DNA of 64,000 nt, taken from contig NZ_JANIJX010000001.1 in assembly GCF_024580735.1 (NCBI RefSeq), positions 248,001-312,000 of the forward strand, given 5' to 3'. Positions 63,932 through 64,000 of this stretch are shown here, piece by piece. Every line of letters begins with the position of its first letter. Position 1 is the stretch's first letter. Position numbers and translations under genes: made by a program. The notes under the pieces were generated by a model. That model made no database searches, had not been told where the DNA came from, and saw nothing but the letters and a program-made list of their open reading frames with translations. Origin of the DNA: Brevibacterium moorei. Lineage in GTDB: Bacteria > Actinomycetota > Actinomycetes > Actinomycetales > Brevibacteriaceae.

Positions 63932-63937
63932 ATCCTA
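63932..63937 (-). promoter_or_regulatory. -10 box of a leaderless promoter (MATE exporter)
   Basis: TAGGAT on the minus strand lies 8 bases before the GTG at 63923. The last 63 bases of the window beyond it hold no feature I can support. Confidence 0.5.
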
Positions 63938-64000
63938 GGCGGACCGCTCAGGACCGGATCCGGCTACCCCGCTCATCGTGCAACAGGCCCAGCCACGCCC

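Noticed and set aside
63924-64000. Possible end of another minus-strand protein (frame reading AWLGLLHDERGSRIL)
   Set aside because: Only about 28 codons are visible, ending inside the MATE start, and a TAGGAT promoter box occupies the same bases; not enough to support a gene.

Overview
The window is a high-GC actinobacterial chromosome segment, most likely from order Micrococcales. It carries the actinobacterial division and cell-wall (dcw) cluster with DivIVA, SepF, YggT and PgeF and without ftsA. It also carries a sigA with a lysine-rich tail, an idsA / Rv2175c-like / Ser-Thr kinase block, a class II DAHP synthase, and many leaderless genes. MurE has the DNPR motif that is usual for meso-diaminopimelate-adding enzymes. 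A Brevibacterium-like organism would fit, but the genus is an inference. No plasmid, phage, transposon or CRISPR signature was seen; the segment reads as core chromosome on the left and a more variable tail on the right.

Layout. 1-7.2 kb: end of a VOC-domain gene, sigA, a DUF4192 gene, a spermidine-synthase-like gene, a HelD/HelR-type RNA polymerase helicase, nrdR. 7.2-13.7 kb: hisD, dnaE, rluD-type pseudouridine synthase and lspA, all on the minus strand. 13.7-32.5 kb: the dcw cluster, all minus, transcribed from mraZ toward divIVA (mraZ, rsmH, ftsL, ftsI, murE, murF, mraY, murD, ftsW, murG, murC, ftsQ, ftsZ, pgeF, sepF, yggT, divIVA); many genes overlap by 4 bases or are almost contiguous. 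32.7-37.1 kb: a divergent moxR / DUF58 / transglutaminase operon. 37.2-41.9 kb: DUF3040 membrane protein, dinB, polyprenyl synthase, Rv2175c-like DNA-binding protein, LysM lytic transglycosylase. 41.9-47.2 kb: PASTA kinase, DAHP synthase, DUF151 nuclease, FHA protein, gcvH. 47.4-64 kb: tRNA-Pro, then mostly single-gene units (SDR, AFG1/ZapE ATPase, K+ channel, CaCA exchanger, HAD phosphatase, RraA-like, tyrosine phosphatase, MFS, carboxylesterase, apt, acyltransferase, GNAT), a complete TRAP transporter operon and a MATE exporter.

How it works together. The dcw block makes lipid II (MurC, MurD, MurE, MurF, MraY, MurG) and builds and steers the septum (FtsZ, SepF, FtsQ, FtsL, FtsI, FtsW, DivIVA). 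The PASTA kinase and the lytic transglycosylase share an overlapping start/stop and probably sense and trim the same wall. Three GTGG repeats at 10-base spacing lie upstream of mraZ and look like the MraZ autoregulatory operator.

No wholly new system is evident. The points most worth checking are: a run of at least thirteen leaderless genes with a TANNNT box 6-8 bases before the start codon; a GarA/OdhI-like FHA protein without the usual phospho-threonine switch, in a locus that lacks the expected MerR (FtsR) gene; a lytic transglycosylase with no visible export signal; and a TRAP promoter framed by ATGCATT repeats. All reading is by eye; no database search or alignment was run.
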